A DNA stretch of 32,526 bases. Origin: Actinomycetes bacterium (GTDB lineage Bacteria; Actinomycetota; Acidimicrobiia; Acidimicrobiales; Aldehydirespiratoraceae). The stretch lies in contig JAJRXC010000106.1 in NCBI GenBank assembly GCA_024276495.1, positions 1 through 32,526 on the forward strand, read 5' to 3'. A program made the translations under genes and the position numbers. Every line of letters begins with the position of its first letter. Position 1 is the stretch's first letter. The notes beneath the pieces are model-generated. The model was not told where the DNA came from. It searched no databases and saw only the letters and a program-made list of their open reading frames with translations. Below, in pieces: positions 6,997-15,875 of this stretch.

Positions 6997-8147
6997 CCCG
7001 CTTCCTGTTCTACAGCCACGACACCTACGGCCTCGGCCATTTCCGCCGTTGCACGCTCTTGGCCTCCGGCCTGGTCGGCGACGACGCCACCAACGAGGTC
7101 CTCATCGTCACCGGCTCGCCCCGGGCCCACGCCTTCCCCCTTCCCGAACGAGTGGACACCGTCCAGCTTCCGTCCGCGACGAAGCGCGACGACGGCGCCT
7201 ATTGCCCCCGCAAGCTCGGAGACGACATCGCACGGCTGATCCGATTGCGAACCGAGCTGGTCCGCGCCGCGGTTCTCGCCTACCGGCCCGACGTGATCCT
7301 CGTCGACCACGCACCGCTGGGCATGGGCGGCGAGCTCGCACCGGTGCTGAACGACCTCCGACACCGGCGCCGCCGGCCCCGGCTCGTCCTCGGACTGCGA
7401 GACGTCATCGACGACGCTGCCCGGGTGGGAGCCATGTGGGAACGCGACGGCATCTGGGACGCGCTCGACCACTACGACGAGATCTACGTCTACGGAGATC
7501 CACGAGTCACCACCACCGCCCAGGAGCTCGATCTCGCCCAACGCACGAACGCCACCGTCACCCACACCGGATACGTGGCCCCGAACATGCCGGAGCCGAT
7601 CACCGACGACCCGTTCGTGCTCGTGACCCCCGGAGGCGGCGGCGACGGCCAGGCCCTGCTGCGGCGCTATCTCGATGCCGTCGAGGCCGGCGCGACCGCC
7701 GGCGTTCGGTCGGTCGTCGTCCCCGGCCCTCTCCTGTCGCCCCGCCGTCGGGCCGAGCTGCTGGTGCGCGCCGCCCGCCTCCCGTCGGTCGAGCTGATCG
7801 AGTTCTCGGATCGGATGCGCACCCTCATCTCCTCGGCCACCGGCGTGGTCTCCATGGCCGGGTACAACACCGTCGTCGAGGAGCTGGCCGCCGGCACTCC
7901 CGCCCTCCTCGTCCCCCGCCGCACACCCCGACTCGAACAACACATCCGGGCCACGAGGCTCGCGCCGTTCACCCAACTCGACAGCTGCCGCCTCGACGAC
8001 CTGTCACCCGAGCGGGTCCACGGCTTCGTCGCCGAGTCGCGCGACCGATCGATCCCGCCCGTCTCGATCGACCTGACGGGTGTTGCCACCGTCGTCGGCG
8101 CCCTGCGCCCATCAACCACCACGAAAAGGGAGCGCGCCCATGTCTGA
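6993..8147 (+). CDS. MurG-like predicted glycosyltransferase (COG4671 type)
   Basis: The 384-residue protein begins FYSHDTYGLGHFRRC, the hallmark N-terminus of the COG4671 predicted glycosyltransferases, which share the GT-B fold of MurG. The N-terminal acceptor half includes VDHAPLGMGGELAP. The C-terminal nucleotide-sugar half includes VTPGGGGDG, VVSMAGYNTVVEELAAGTPALLVPR and RLEQHIRA, equivalent to the donor-binding loop of GT28/GT1 enzymes. It should transfer a sugar from an NDP-sugar at the cytosolic face; donor and acceptor are unknown. The start overlaps the preceding stop (ATGA), and its end overlaps the next gene by 8 nt. Confidence 0.85.
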   Translation: MTRFLFYSHDTYGLGHFRRCTLLASGLVGDDATNEVLIVTGSPRAHAFPLPERVDTVQLPSATKRDDGAYCPRKLGDDIARLIRLRTELVRAAVLAYRPDVILVDHAPLGMGGELAPVLNDLRHRRRRPRLVLGLRDVIDDAARVGAMWERDGIWDALDHYDEIYVYGDPRVTTTAQELDLAQRTNATVTHTGYVAPNMPEPITDDPFVLVTPGGGGDGQALLRRYLDAVEAGATAGVRSVVVPGPLLSPRRRAELLVRAARLPSVELIEFSDRMRTLISSATGVVSMAGYNTVVEELAAGTPALLVPRRTPRLEQHIRATRLAPFTQLDSCRLDDLSPERVHGFVAESRDRSIPPVSIDLTGVATVVGALRPSTTTKRERAHV

Positions 8148-9372
8148 GCCGTGTCGTCCCTCCGATCGCCTCCACGTGGGCTACGTCCTCAAGCAGTACC
8201 CGAGGCTCTCGGAGACCTTCATCCTCAACGAGATCCTCGGCCTGGAGGAGAACGACGTCGACGTGTCGATCTTCTCGCTGCGATACGCCACCGAGGGCCG
8301 GTTCCACCCCGCGACCGCCGCGGTCAAGGGCTCGGTCCGCTATCTCGCCAATCCCGACAAGACGGCCTTCCTCGACGCGTTCCGGGCGCTCCCCGAGCTT
8401 CGTCTGGAACGGCTCGACCAGATCTTCGCGTTCATCGACCTGCTCCCGGCCGCCCGCCGAGCCCGCCTCGTTCTCCAGGCGATCGAGATCGCCGGCGCCG
8501 TCAACCGCTCCGGGATCGATCATCTGCACGCCCATTTCCTGACCGTGGCGGCCCACACCGCGCATCTCGTGCACCTCCTCACCGGTGTCCCCTACTCGGT
8601 CACCGCCCACGCCAAGGACATCTACCGGAACTCGGTCGACTGGGACATCGCCACCCGAGTGGCCCAGGACGCCGCGGCCGTCGTGACAGTGTGCGACGCG
8701 AACCTCCGGTATCTCGCCGACCGACTCGGAACGGGCTGTCGCCTCGTCCGGATCTACAACGGTCTCGGCCCCCAGGACCAGCCAACGCCCGTGGAATCCC
8801 GCACCGCGGGGTTGGTCCTGGGGGTCGGACGACTCGTGGAGAAGAAAGGTTTCGACCTTCTTCTCCGCGCGGTCGCCGACCTCGCGCCCGACCATCCCGA
8901 CCTGACCTGTGTGTTGGTCGGCGATGGAGATCAACGGGCTGCCCTCGAGGCGCAGGCGATCCACCTCGGCATCGAACCGCGGGTGACGTTCACCGGCGCG
9001 CAACCCCAGAACGAGGTCGCCGCGTGGCTCCGACGGGCCCAGATCATGGCGGCCCCGTGCCGGGTCGGGACCGACGGCAACCGCGACGCGTTGCCCACCG
9101 TCCTCCTCGAGGCCCTGGGCGCGGGGCTGCCCGTCGTCACCACTCCGGTCTCGGGGATTCCCGAGATCATCGCCCACGGGGAACAGGGCCTGATCGTCGA
9201 ATGCGACGACTCGGCTGCGTTCACCGCCGCCCTCGCGCGGCTGCTCCAGGACCGGCAGCTCGTCGCCTCCATGGCCGCGGCCGGCCCCCCGAAGCTGGCA
9301 CGCGACTTCGACCGGGCCGACACGATCGGCCAGTTGGTCGACACATTCCGAACCCGCGCCCTGGTCTCATGA
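8140..9372 (+). CDS. GT4-family glycosyltransferase
   Basis: The 410-residue GT-B retaining glycosyltransferase begins with a typical N-terminal segment (VGYVLKQYPRLSETFILNE), as in exopolysaccharide and colanic-acid glycosyltransferases. LHAHFLTVAAHTA and YSVTAHAKDIY lie in the acceptor half. The GT4 donor half contains VGRLVEKKGFDLLLRA, VLVGDGDQR and the E-x7-E region VLLEALGAGLPVVTTPVSGIPE. The ATG at 8140 follows an AGGGAG ribosome-binding site at about 9 nt and overlaps the previous gene by 8 nt; its TGA overlaps the next ATG. It should add a sugar to the same product as its neighbours. Confidence 0.92.
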   Translation: MSEPCRPSDRLHVGYVLKQYPRLSETFILNEILGLEENDVDVSIFSLRYATEGRFHPATAAVKGSVRYLANPDKTAFLDAFRALPELRLERLDQIFAFIDLLPAARRARLVLQAIEIAGAVNRSGIDHLHAHFLTVAAHTAHLVHLLTGVPYSVTAHAKDIYRNSVDWDIATRVAQDAAAVVTVCDANLRYLADRLGTGCRLVRIYNGLGPQDQPTPVESRTAGLVLGVGRLVEKKGFDLLLRAVADLAPDHPDLTCVLVGDGDQRAALEAQAIHLGIEPRVTFTGAQPQNEVAAWLRRAQIMAAPCRVGTDGNRDALPTVLLEALGAGLPVVTTPVSGIPEIIAHGEQGLIVECDDSAAFTAALARLLQDRQLVASMAAAGPPKLARDFDRADTIGQLVDTFRTRALVS

Positions 9373-10526
9373 ACGGCGTGGCGCTCCGTCCGCAGACCCT
9401 CGGGTGGTCGCCGCGGCGTGCGTCGCTCCGGCGGACTCCCGCGAACCGGACCCTCTCGTTCGTCCAGGTCTGCGCCGATCGCGGCGTCGCCCCGGGTTCG
9501 ACCAAGGGGGCGGCCCAGCACCTGCGCGGCATCGCAGCGGGGCTGACACGAGGCGGCCACCGGCTCGTCACCTACACCGCTCGCCGTTCCGAGGGACCGT
9601 TTCCCACCGAGGTCCGCAAGCTCAGCCGACTGGCCGACGAGGCGGCCGCCGGTGCCGATGTCGTCTACGAGCGCTACTCGCTCGGTCACCGCGGCGGCCT
9701 CGATCTCGCCCGCGCGATCGGGGCCCACTTCGTTTTGGAGGTGAACGCGCCGCTCGTCGACGAGGCCCTCGCTCATCGACCCGGGACCGTCGAATCCCAC
9801 CACCGCCGCGTCGAGGCCGACTTGTTGCGGGAAGCGGATCTGGTGATCACCGTGTCGAGCGCGCTGACCCGTTGGGCGATGCGGCACCGCTCCGGGCCGA
9901 CGATCACGGTGACCAACGGGTTCGAACCGGAGTGGTTTCCCACCGTCGACCGCCGTCACACAGAACCATCGCTGGTGTTCCTCGGACATCCGAAGCCGTG
10001 GCACGGCGCGCGACAGCTGCCCCGGATACTGGTCGACTTGGCCCTGCGTGGGCGCCGCCCCCCGATGCTCGTCATCGGGGGCGGCGCCGGAGCCGACGAG
10101 TTGATGGACGAGGCCCGGCGCCTCGGCGTCTCCGAGCAGATCACCGTCACCGGTCCCCTGCCGCCGGTGGTCGCCTCCGAGTTGCTCTCCACCGCGACGA
10201 TCGGGATCGCTCCCTACCTTCGCCAGGATCCCTTCTACTTCTGCCCGCTCAAGGTGGTCGACTACCTCGCCGCCGGTCTACCGGTCGTGTCGACCGACCA
10301 GGGTGACATCGCGTCGCTGGTCGGCGACGCCGGACTCGTCGTGGATCCCGACGACCCCGATGCCCTCGTCGAGGCGATCACGACGCTTCTCGACGATCCC
10401 GACCGGTGCGCCGAGCTCGGACGCGCGGGCCGTGACCGGGCGATGGCCACGCTGACCTGGGACGACGCCGCCGCCCGCACCGCCACGGCGATCCTGTCGC
10501 TCGACCGCCCACCATCGGCCCGCTGA
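9369..10526 (+). CDS. GT4-family glycosyltransferase
   Basis: The 385-residue protein has the GT4 layout. An N-terminal half carries APGSTKGAAQHLRGIAAGLTRGGH (the Gly-rich start loop) and a YERYSLGH segment. A donor half carries VFLGHPKPWHGARQLP, ITVTGPLPPVVASELL and CPLKVVDYLAAGLPVVSTDQGD. In the E-x7-E motif the first Glu appears as Asp (VVDYLAAG), a conservative change, so activity is still likely. The start overlaps the upstream stop (ATGA), and the stop overlaps the ABC transporter ATG (TGATG). It is not a close copy of the preceding GT4, so it probably makes a different linkage. Confidence 0.9.
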   Translation: MNGVALRPQTLGWSPRRASLRRTPANRTLSFVQVCADRGVAPGSTKGAAQHLRGIAAGLTRGGHRLVTYTARRSEGPFPTEVRKLSRLADEAAAGADVVYERYSLGHRGGLDLARAIGAHFVLEVNAPLVDEALAHRPGTVESHHRRVEADLLREADLVITVSSALTRWAMRHRSGPTITVTNGFEPEWFPTVDRRHTEPSLVFLGHPKPWHGARQLPRILVDLALRGRRPPMLVIGGGAGADELMDEARRLGVSEQITVTGPLPPVVASELLSTATIGIAPYLRQDPFYFCPLKVVDYLAAGLPVVSTDQGDIASLVGDAGLVVDPDDPDALVEAITTLLDDPDRCAELGRAGRDRAMATLTWDDAAARTATAILSLDRPPSAR

Positions 10527-12256
10527 TGCGACTCCTCCGCCGCAACCCGATCGAGCTTCCCCGCTCCGAGCTGCGCCGCGCCTTCACCACGTTTCGTCCC
10601 GCGTTGCGCGGCCAGGGCCGTCGGATCGGCGCCGCGGTCGTCCTCGCGCTCGCGATCACCGGGCTCGAGCTGCTGAAGCCATGGCCGATCACACTGGTCA
10701 TCGACCATCTGATCGCCGCCAACGACACCACCACCGTCTCGCTCACCCCCATCGTCGTCTTCGCCGCGGTCGCCTTCACGATCCCCCTCTTGTTGGGGCT
10801 CGCGAACGAACATCTGCAGCTGGTCGTCGCCCGGGTCAGCCGCAAGGCCACCGTGCGCATCCGCAGCGACGTCTTCGAGCACATCCAACGTCTCGAGTTG
10901 TCCGAGCACCAGCGCAGCTACAGCGGCGATCTGCTGATGCGGCTGATGGGCGACGTCAACATGGTGCGCGATCTGTTGTTCCCCAGCTGGCTCAACTTGT
11001 TGTCGCGCGGCTCCGTGCTGATCGGCGGCTCGATCGTGTTCGCGATCGTCGACTGGCGACTGTTCGCCGTCGCCCTCATCCCGCTCCCGCTGCTGTGGGT
11101 CAGCGTCGAACGTGGCTCTTCGGCGGTGAAGACCGCGGCCGGCAAACAACGCAAGAAGGAAGGCGCCATCGCGTCGACCGCGGCCGAGTCACTGCGCCAG
11201 GTCGGCATCATCAAGGCCTTCTCGGCCGAAGAACGCACCACCGAGGAGTTCCGCAGCAGCGCCCGCAGCGCCGAACGGGCCACGATGGCCGCGGCTCGTC
11301 ACACCGCCCGGATGGCCCGTTTCACCGAGATCCTCACCGGTGCCGGCGTGGCGACGGTGCTGGTTCTCGGCGCGATCCGCACCCGCGGCGGCGTCCTGAC
11401 CCCCGGACAGCTCGTCCTGGCGATCTCCTACACCCGCATGATCTACAAGCCCATCCGGAAGCTCACGGCGGAGGGGGCGAGAATCGCGAAGGCGACCGCC
11501 TGCGCGCTGCGGGTCATGGATCTGCTCGACCGACCCGTCGAGGACCCGTTCGACGGCATCGAAGTCGACGATCTCCGAGGCGACATCGAGTTCGACGGCG
11601 TCGGCCACACCTATCCCGACGGGCGTACGTCGCTCGAGAACCTCTCGGGCCGCATTCCGGCCGGGTCGATGGCGGCGGTCGTCGGCGAGAACGGCACCGG
11701 CAAGTCGACGTTGCTCTCCCTGCTGCTTCGCCTGCACCGTCCGAGCGCCGGCACCGTCAGCATCGGCGGTGTCCCGATCGAGACGCTGCAGCTCGCCTCC
11801 TACCGTGACCAGATCGCGTACGTCCCCCAGGAGCTAGCCCTGTTCGGAGGGACGATCAGGGAGAACATCTTGTTCGGGAAGCCGGAGGCGACCGAGGCCG
11901 AGATCGCCTCGGCCGCCGACGCCGCCCTGTTCACACCGGTACTCGAGCAGCTGCCCGACGGCCTCGACACGATCCTCGACGAGAGCGGTGCGTCACTGTC
12001 GGGTGGCCAGGCCCGTCGCCTGATGCTCGCCCGGGCGGCCCTTCGCGACGCGTCGATCCTCCTGCTCGACGAGCCGTTGGCCGGCCTCGATCCCGACGCT
12101 CGCGACACCGTCGCGAGCGCCATCACCAACATCGCCGCCGGTCGGACCACGCTCGTCGTCCACCACGGGAGCCTGGACGAGCTCGGGCCCGACTATTGCG
12201 TCACGCTTCGCCACCGGCCCGAGCGGGCCCGTCGCCTCCACGCGGTGAGCCGATGA
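10526..12256 (+). CDS. ABC exporter, fused membrane and ATPase domains (type IV)
   Basis: The 576-residue half-transporter should work as a homodimer. The N-terminal ABC_membrane domain (about 20-310, six helices) contains the intracellular-loop sequences typical of MsbA/lipid-type exporters (GDLLMRLMGDVNMVRDLL). The ATPase domain has Walker A GENGTGKST near 388, a Q-loop (YVPQELALFGGTIRENI), signature LSGGQ near 491, Walker B ILLLDEP near 513 and the H-loop histidine (LVVHH). It lies between three glycosyltransferases and two sugar-kinase-like genes, all overlapping, so the likely cargo is the glycoconjugate they make, possibly lipid-linked. No peptidase domain is fused, which argues against peptide export. 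Confidence 0.93.
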   Translation: MRLLRRNPIELPRSELRRAFTTFRPALRGQGRRIGAAVVLALAITGLELLKPWPITLVIDHLIAANDTTTVSLTPIVVFAAVAFTIPLLLGLANEHLQLVVARVSRKATVRIRSDVFEHIQRLELSEHQRSYSGDLLMRLMGDVNMVRDLLFPSWLNLLSRGSVLIGGSIVFAIVDWRLFAVALIPLPLLWVSVERGSSAVKTAAGKQRKKEGAIASTAAESLRQVGIIKAFSAEERTTEEFRSSARSAERATMAAARHTARMARFTEILTGAGVATVLVLGAIRTRGGVLTPGQLVLAISYTRMIYKPIRKLTAEGARIAKATACALRVMDLLDRPVEDPFDGIEVDDLRGDIEFDGVGHTYPDGRTSLENLSGRIPAGSMAAVVGENGTGKSTLLSLLLRLHRPSAGTVSIGGVPIETLQLASYRDQIAYVPQELALFGGTIRENILFGKPEATEAEIASAADAALFTPVLEQLPDGLDTILDESGASLSGGQARRLMLARAALRDASILLLDEPLAGLDPDARDTVASAITNIAAGRTTLVVHHGSLDELGPDYCVTLRHRPERARRLHAVSR

Positions 12257-13536
12257 CCGACGACTCGACGCTGGACGATCTCGTCGATGCCGACTCGGCA
12301 ACCGAACGCTTCCGCGCCGCCGGCCTCACGCTGACGAACGCAGAACCGGACCAGATCCGCCACAAGCAGGGCGAGACGACGGTCATCGCCTACCGTTTCA
12401 CCCTTCCCGACGGCGACCACACGTGGGGCTACGCCCACTGGTGCGTCCGATCGGAGCGGGCCGATGAGATCCACGCAAAGGCGATGACGTTTCGGCCCCG
12501 CCCCTCCCCGATCGGCACGACAGTTCACCGGCTCGATCGCCGGACGGTGCTGTTCGGCTTCCCCAACGACATGCGATTGCGCACGCTGCGTTGGTATGTC
12601 GATCCTCGCAAGCTCAAGCGGTCGTTGGCCGATCTCGTCGGCCCGGCCGAGCGGATCTCGGGTGGCCGGTCGCGCGTCGAGATCCTGCGCTACAAGCCCG
12701 AACGTCGTGTCGTCGCGAGAGTCGACCTGACGACGGTCGACGGAACCGCCCGACCGCTCCTGTTGCGCTACGGCACACGCCGCGAGGCCGGCCGGTTGGC
12801 CGCGATCGCGACCCATCTTCGCGACCATGGCACGGCCACGCCCGAGCCGATCGCCCAACTCGACGGCGACCGCGTCGCGGTCGACCGCTTCATCGACGGT
12901 GAACCGATGAGAGACGTGATCCGAACCGTCGGTGCCGACGGTGCCGCGCTCGGCGCGGCGTTGGTGCGCTTCCACACGACAGCGGCCCCGAGGGCGCTCG
13001 AGCGCCGCTCCGTCGGCACCGAGCTCGACAAGGCCAGGGCCGGACTCGCCGGACTCGCCGCCTGGGCACCGGCGCTGGCGGGTGCCGCGACCGCCCTGGC
13101 CGACCTTCTCGCCCGGAGCCGGCCCGACGACCCGCGCGCCGAGGTCTTGCTCCACGGCGACCTCCACTCGAACAACCTCCTCGTGCACCACGACGCCATC
13201 TCGTTCGTCGATCTCGAGCGGGTCGCCGTCGGACCGGCGGCCGTCGATCTCGGCTACTTCCGGGCCCACGCGATCGCCCTGTCGATCCGCCGGCCCGGTT
13301 GGTCACCGACCGCGCTCGACCATGCCGACGCCATGATCGAGCGCTACCGGACGCTCGCCGGGCCGATCGCCGATCGGGCGCTCGCCTGGCACGCGGCGAT
13401 CGGCCTCGTCGATCAGGCCCTCCTCGTCACCCGCCACCTGGAGGGGAACTGGTCACACACCGGGGCCGAGCTGCTCGCCGCGGCCCGAGGGCAACTCGAC
13501 GCCGGTGCGCGCGCCCTCTCGGTGGCCACCCGATGA
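12253..13536 (+). CDS. APH/choline-kinase-fold phosphotransferase A
   Basis: The 427-residue protein has a small-molecule kinase fold at its C-terminal part. The catalytic loop is LLHGDLHSNNLLVH (H301, D303) and the metal-binding Asp follows in FVDLERV. The N-terminal 130 residues are extra compared with typical APH enzymes (about 270 residues) and include FPNDMRLRTLRW. The nucleotide lobe begins around VEILRYKPERRVVARV. It should phosphorylate a hydroxyl of a sugar, lipid or amino-alcohol. Its ATG overlaps the exporter's TGA and its own TGA overlaps a second kinase gene. An antibiotic-resistance role is possible but unlikely in this setting. Confidence 0.85.
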   Translation: MTDDSTLDDLVDADSATERFRAAGLTLTNAEPDQIRHKQGETTVIAYRFTLPDGDHTWGYAHWCVRSERADEIHAKAMTFRPRPSPIGTTVHRLDRRTVLFGFPNDMRLRTLRWYVDPRKLKRSLADLVGPAERISGGRSRVEILRYKPERRVVARVDLTTVDGTARPLLLRYGTRREAGRLAAIATHLRDHGTATPEPIAQLDGDRVAVDRFIDGEPMRDVIRTVGADGAALGAALVRFHTTAAPRALERRSVGTELDKARAGLAGLAAWAPALAGAATALADLLARSRPDDPRAEVLLHGDLHSNNLLVHHDAISFVDLERVAVGPAAVDLGYFRAHAIALSIRRPGWSPTALDHADAMIERYRTLAGPIADRALAWHAAIGLVDQALLVTRHLEGNWSHTGAELLAAARGQLDAGARALSVATR

Positions 13537-14510
13537 TCGTCTCGACGAGCGGGCCGCGGTTCATGAGCCGGTGGCCGACGGCCTACCCACGTCACCGCGG
13601 CTGCTGGACCGTGCGCAGCCGCGACGGCCGGTGGGGCTCCCTCGATCCCGAGACGCACGAGATCGCGACCGGCGCGCCCGAGAACGACCCAGAGCTGCCC
13701 GCCCTGCGGGGGCTCCTGGCCCGCGGCGAGCTGATCGGCTACCGCGTCGGCCGTCGGGCCGTCATTCGAACGCCCGAGACCACCTTCTTGAAGGTCGTTC
13801 GTCCGAAACGGCTGGCGGCCCTGATCCGGGCCCACGAGGCGGCGGCGGGGACGCCGTCTGCGATGGTGGTCCCCGAGGTGCTCCACTCCGACCCGGCGGG
13901 TTGGGTCGAGCTGGGCCGCGTGCCGGGACGGTCGCTGCACGATGCCCTTCGCGCGGCAACACCGGTCCGCGGTGGAATCGACGACATCTGCGCGGTCGGT
14001 CGTGCGCTCGCCGAGTTCCACCAGGCGCCGCCGTCCCCGACGCTCACCCATCGTGTCCTCGACGATCAGGCCCGCTGGATCGACACGGTGGGCCGAATCG
14101 AGCCGCTGGCCCGCGCCGAGCTGACGAGGGTGGCAACCGAGCTTCCCGTGCTTACGCCGACGGGCGGCGTCGCGGTCCACGGCGACCTCCACGACAAGAA
14201 CGTCTTCGTCGCTCGTGACGGTGTCGGCCTCATCGACCTCGATGGGCTGGGCCTCGGCGCGCCCGAGGACGATGTCGCGAACCTGGCGGTTCATCTCCGT
14301 CTGCGTGCCCTCCAGGCCGGGGCCGACGCGCTCCTGGGCGAGCAGCGGGCCGATTGTCTCTACGCGGCGTACTCGTCGGTGCGGCCGCTGGATCCGGTCC
14401 GCGTCGATGCCGTCGAGCGGCACACCTGGTTCCGGCTGGCCTGCCTCTACCGCTTCCGAGACGGCAGCCGCCATCTGACGCCCGAGCTCCTCCGCCGCGC
14501 CCGCGGGTGA
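13533..14510 (+). CDS. APH/choline-kinase-fold phosphotransferase B
   Basis: The 325-residue kinase-fold protein has the catalytic loop VHGDLHDKNVFVARDGVGLIDLDG (H216, D218, then the DFD-equivalent DLD). The lobe before it contains ETTFLKVVRPKR, where the Lys is a candidate ATP-binding residue, and VVPEVLHSDPAGWVELGRVPG, a common hinge pattern. It shares little beyond the core motifs with the preceding kinase, so the pair is not a recent duplication and may act on two positions or substrates. ATGA overlap joins it to the upstream gene. It is the last gene of the operon; the next gene begins 38 nt later with its own -10-like box. Confidence 0.85.
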   Translation: MIVSTSGPRFMSRWPTAYPRHRGCWTVRSRDGRWGSLDPETHEIATGAPENDPELPALRGLLARGELIGYRVGRRAVIRTPETTFLKVVRPKRLAALIRAHEAAAGTPSAMVVPEVLHSDPAGWVELGRVPGRSLHDALRAATPVRGGIDDICAVGRALAEFHQAPPSPTLTHRVLDDQARWIDTVGRIEPLARAELTRVATELPVLTPTGGVAVHGDLHDKNVFVARDGVGLIDLDGLGLGAPEDDVANLAVHLRLRALQAGADALLGEQRADCLYAAYSSVRPLDPVRVDAVERHTWFRLACLYRFRDGSRHLTPELLRRARG

Positions 14511-14536
14511 AGCCGTCGAGTGTCACACCCGGTTCC

Positions 14537-14542
14537 TAGTCT
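14537..14542 (+). promoter_or_regulatory. Putative -10 box TAGTCT for the HNH gene (leaderless)
   Basis: TAGTCT fits TAnnnT and ends 6 nt before ATG 14549. No Shine-Dalgarno precedes the ATG. A -35 hexamer is not convincing (GTCGAG at 14515-14520 is the nearest in place). Confidence 0.45.
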
Positions 14543-14548
14543 GGGTCC

Positions 14549-15757
14549 ATGGTGCTGGCGGAGTTCGACGACATCGGCGAGGCGATCGAGTTGGCCGCGA
14601 AGGTCGACTTCTCCGGTCTGGCCGGGGCCGATGTGGAGGACGCCGCGGTTCGGATTCAGGCGTTGAAGGCGAAGTTGGCCGCGTTGGAGGCGGCCACGGT
14701 CGGTGCCTACGACGCCTCCATGCATTGGTCGATCGCCGGTCATCGCAACGCGGCCTGCGCCCTCCGACACCGCGGCCGGATGCGTGGAGGCGCCGCGGCC
14801 GGCTCGGTCACCCTGGCTCGCGCGCTGCGCGACATGCCCGGCACGGCCGCGGCGCTCGCCGACGGCACGATCACCGAGCCCCACGCCCGTCGCCTGGCTC
14901 GCGCGGCGATCCGTCCCGAGTTCGCCGCCGCCGAAGAGTTCCTGCTGCGCAAGGCCGCGTCGTTGTCATTCGCCGATTGGGAGCGGGCGGTGCGCTACTG
15001 GGAACAGGTCGTCGACGAGGCTCGCCGCGGCGACGATCCCGAACCTCCCGATCCGCGCGAGGTCAATCGATCGCTGCATCTGTCCAGAACACTCGATGGC
15101 ATGGGCCGCATCGATGGCTGGCTCGACCCGGTCGGCTCGAGCGATGTCCGAGAAGTGCTGCGCCGAATCGAAAAGGAGCTCTTCACGGCCGACTGGGCGC
15201 AGGCCAAGGAGACCCACGGCGACAAGACGACGGTCGACGCCTTGTGGCGCACCCCCACCCAACGACGCGCCGATGCCCTCGTGGAGATGGCCCGTCGAGC
15301 GGCGACCGCCCCGGTCGACGGCAAACGACCTCGCCCGCTGACCATCGTGCACGTCGACCATCACACCTTCGACCGCACCGTCGCCGCACTCTTCGGCCAA
15401 CGCCCGCCGGAGCCCGATCCCGACACCCCACGGCTGTGCGAGCTCGACGACGGCACCGTCATCAGCCCGACCCAGATGATCGAGCAGGCCATCGTCGGCG
15501 ACGTTCGCCGGCTCGTCTACGGCGCAGCCGGTGTGATCCTCGACTACGGCCGCAAGGTCCGCCTCTTCCAGGGTGCGCTGCGAGAAGCGATCTGCGCCCG
15601 AGACCGCCGGTGCGCCCACGATGGATGTGAGATCCCCGCCCGCGAATGTGAGATCGATCACATCGAGGAATGGAACGACGGTGGTTCCACCAGCCACCGC
15701 AACGGGAAAGCCAGATGCAGCTTCCATCACCGGCGCCACAAACACGGCCCCGGCTGA
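14549..15757 (+). CDS. DUF222 / 13E12-repeat HNH endonuclease-like protein
   Basis: The 402-residue protein has the layout of the actinobacterial DUF222-HNH (REP13E12) family. A helical N-terminal DUF222 region spans about 20-330 (ALADGTITEPHARRLARA is characteristic), and the C-terminal HNH nuclease begins after CARDRRCAHDGCEIP, with catalytic EIDHIEEWNDGG, then HRNGKARCSFHHRRHKH. The H-N-H residues and zinc-binding cysteines are present. These genes occur in many copies in actinobacterial genomes, and their role (repeat-borne nuclease or element-like gene) is not settled. It starts 38 nt after the glycan operon. I see no flanking repeats that would mark an element. Confidence 0.9.
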   Translation: MVLAEFDDIGEAIELAAKVDFSGLAGADVEDAAVRIQALKAKLAALEAATVGAYDASMHWSIAGHRNAACALRHRGRMRGGAAAGSVTLARALRDMPGTAAALADGTITEPHARRLARAAIRPEFAAAEEFLLRKAASLSFADWERAVRYWEQVVDEARRGDDPEPPDPREVNRSLHLSRTLDGMGRIDGWLDPVGSSDVREVLRRIEKELFTADWAQAKETHGDKTTVDALWRTPTQRRADALVEMARRAATAPVDGKRPRPLTIVHVDHHTFDRTVAALFGQRPPEPDPDTPRLCELDDGTVISPTQMIEQAIVGDVRRLVYGAAGVILDYGRKVRLFQGALREAICARDRRCAHDGCEIPARECEIDHIEEWNDGGSTSHRNGKARCSFHHRRHKHGPG

Positions 15758-15845
15758 TCCCGGGGCACCGCCGAGGCCAACCGCGACGACAACGCGCCCG
15801 ACGGGCGACGTCCACGGCCGCCCCGGCACCGCCCGTTGTCGCTGA

Positions 15846-15851
15846 GTAGGG
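15846..15851 (+). promoter_or_regulatory. Putative -10 box TAGGGT before the small winged-helix gene
   Basis: TAGGGT fits TAnnnT and lies 24 nt upstream of ATG 15876, which also has a GAGGTG ribosome-binding site (15864-15869). This would give a short leadered transcript. No clear -35 is visible. Confidence 0.3.
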
Positions 15852-15875
15852 TTGGGGAGCAGCGAGGTGCGTGCC

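Noticed and set aside
12253-14510. The two APH-fold genes as aminoglycoside-resistance determinants
   Set aside because: They are coupled to glycosyltransferases and an exporter, lack mobile-element context, and kinase A has an extra domain; a biosynthetic role fits better, though resistance is not formally excluded.
14549-15757. HNH gene as a homing element or IS cargo
   Set aside because: No terminal inverted repeats, target duplications, intron or intein signs flank it; the DUF222-HNH layout is an ordinary actinobacterial gene family.
15795-15807. CGCCCGACGGGCG as a terminator after the HNH gene
   Set aside because: A 5-6 bp stem with a tiny loop and no T tract is expected by chance in such GC-rich DNA.
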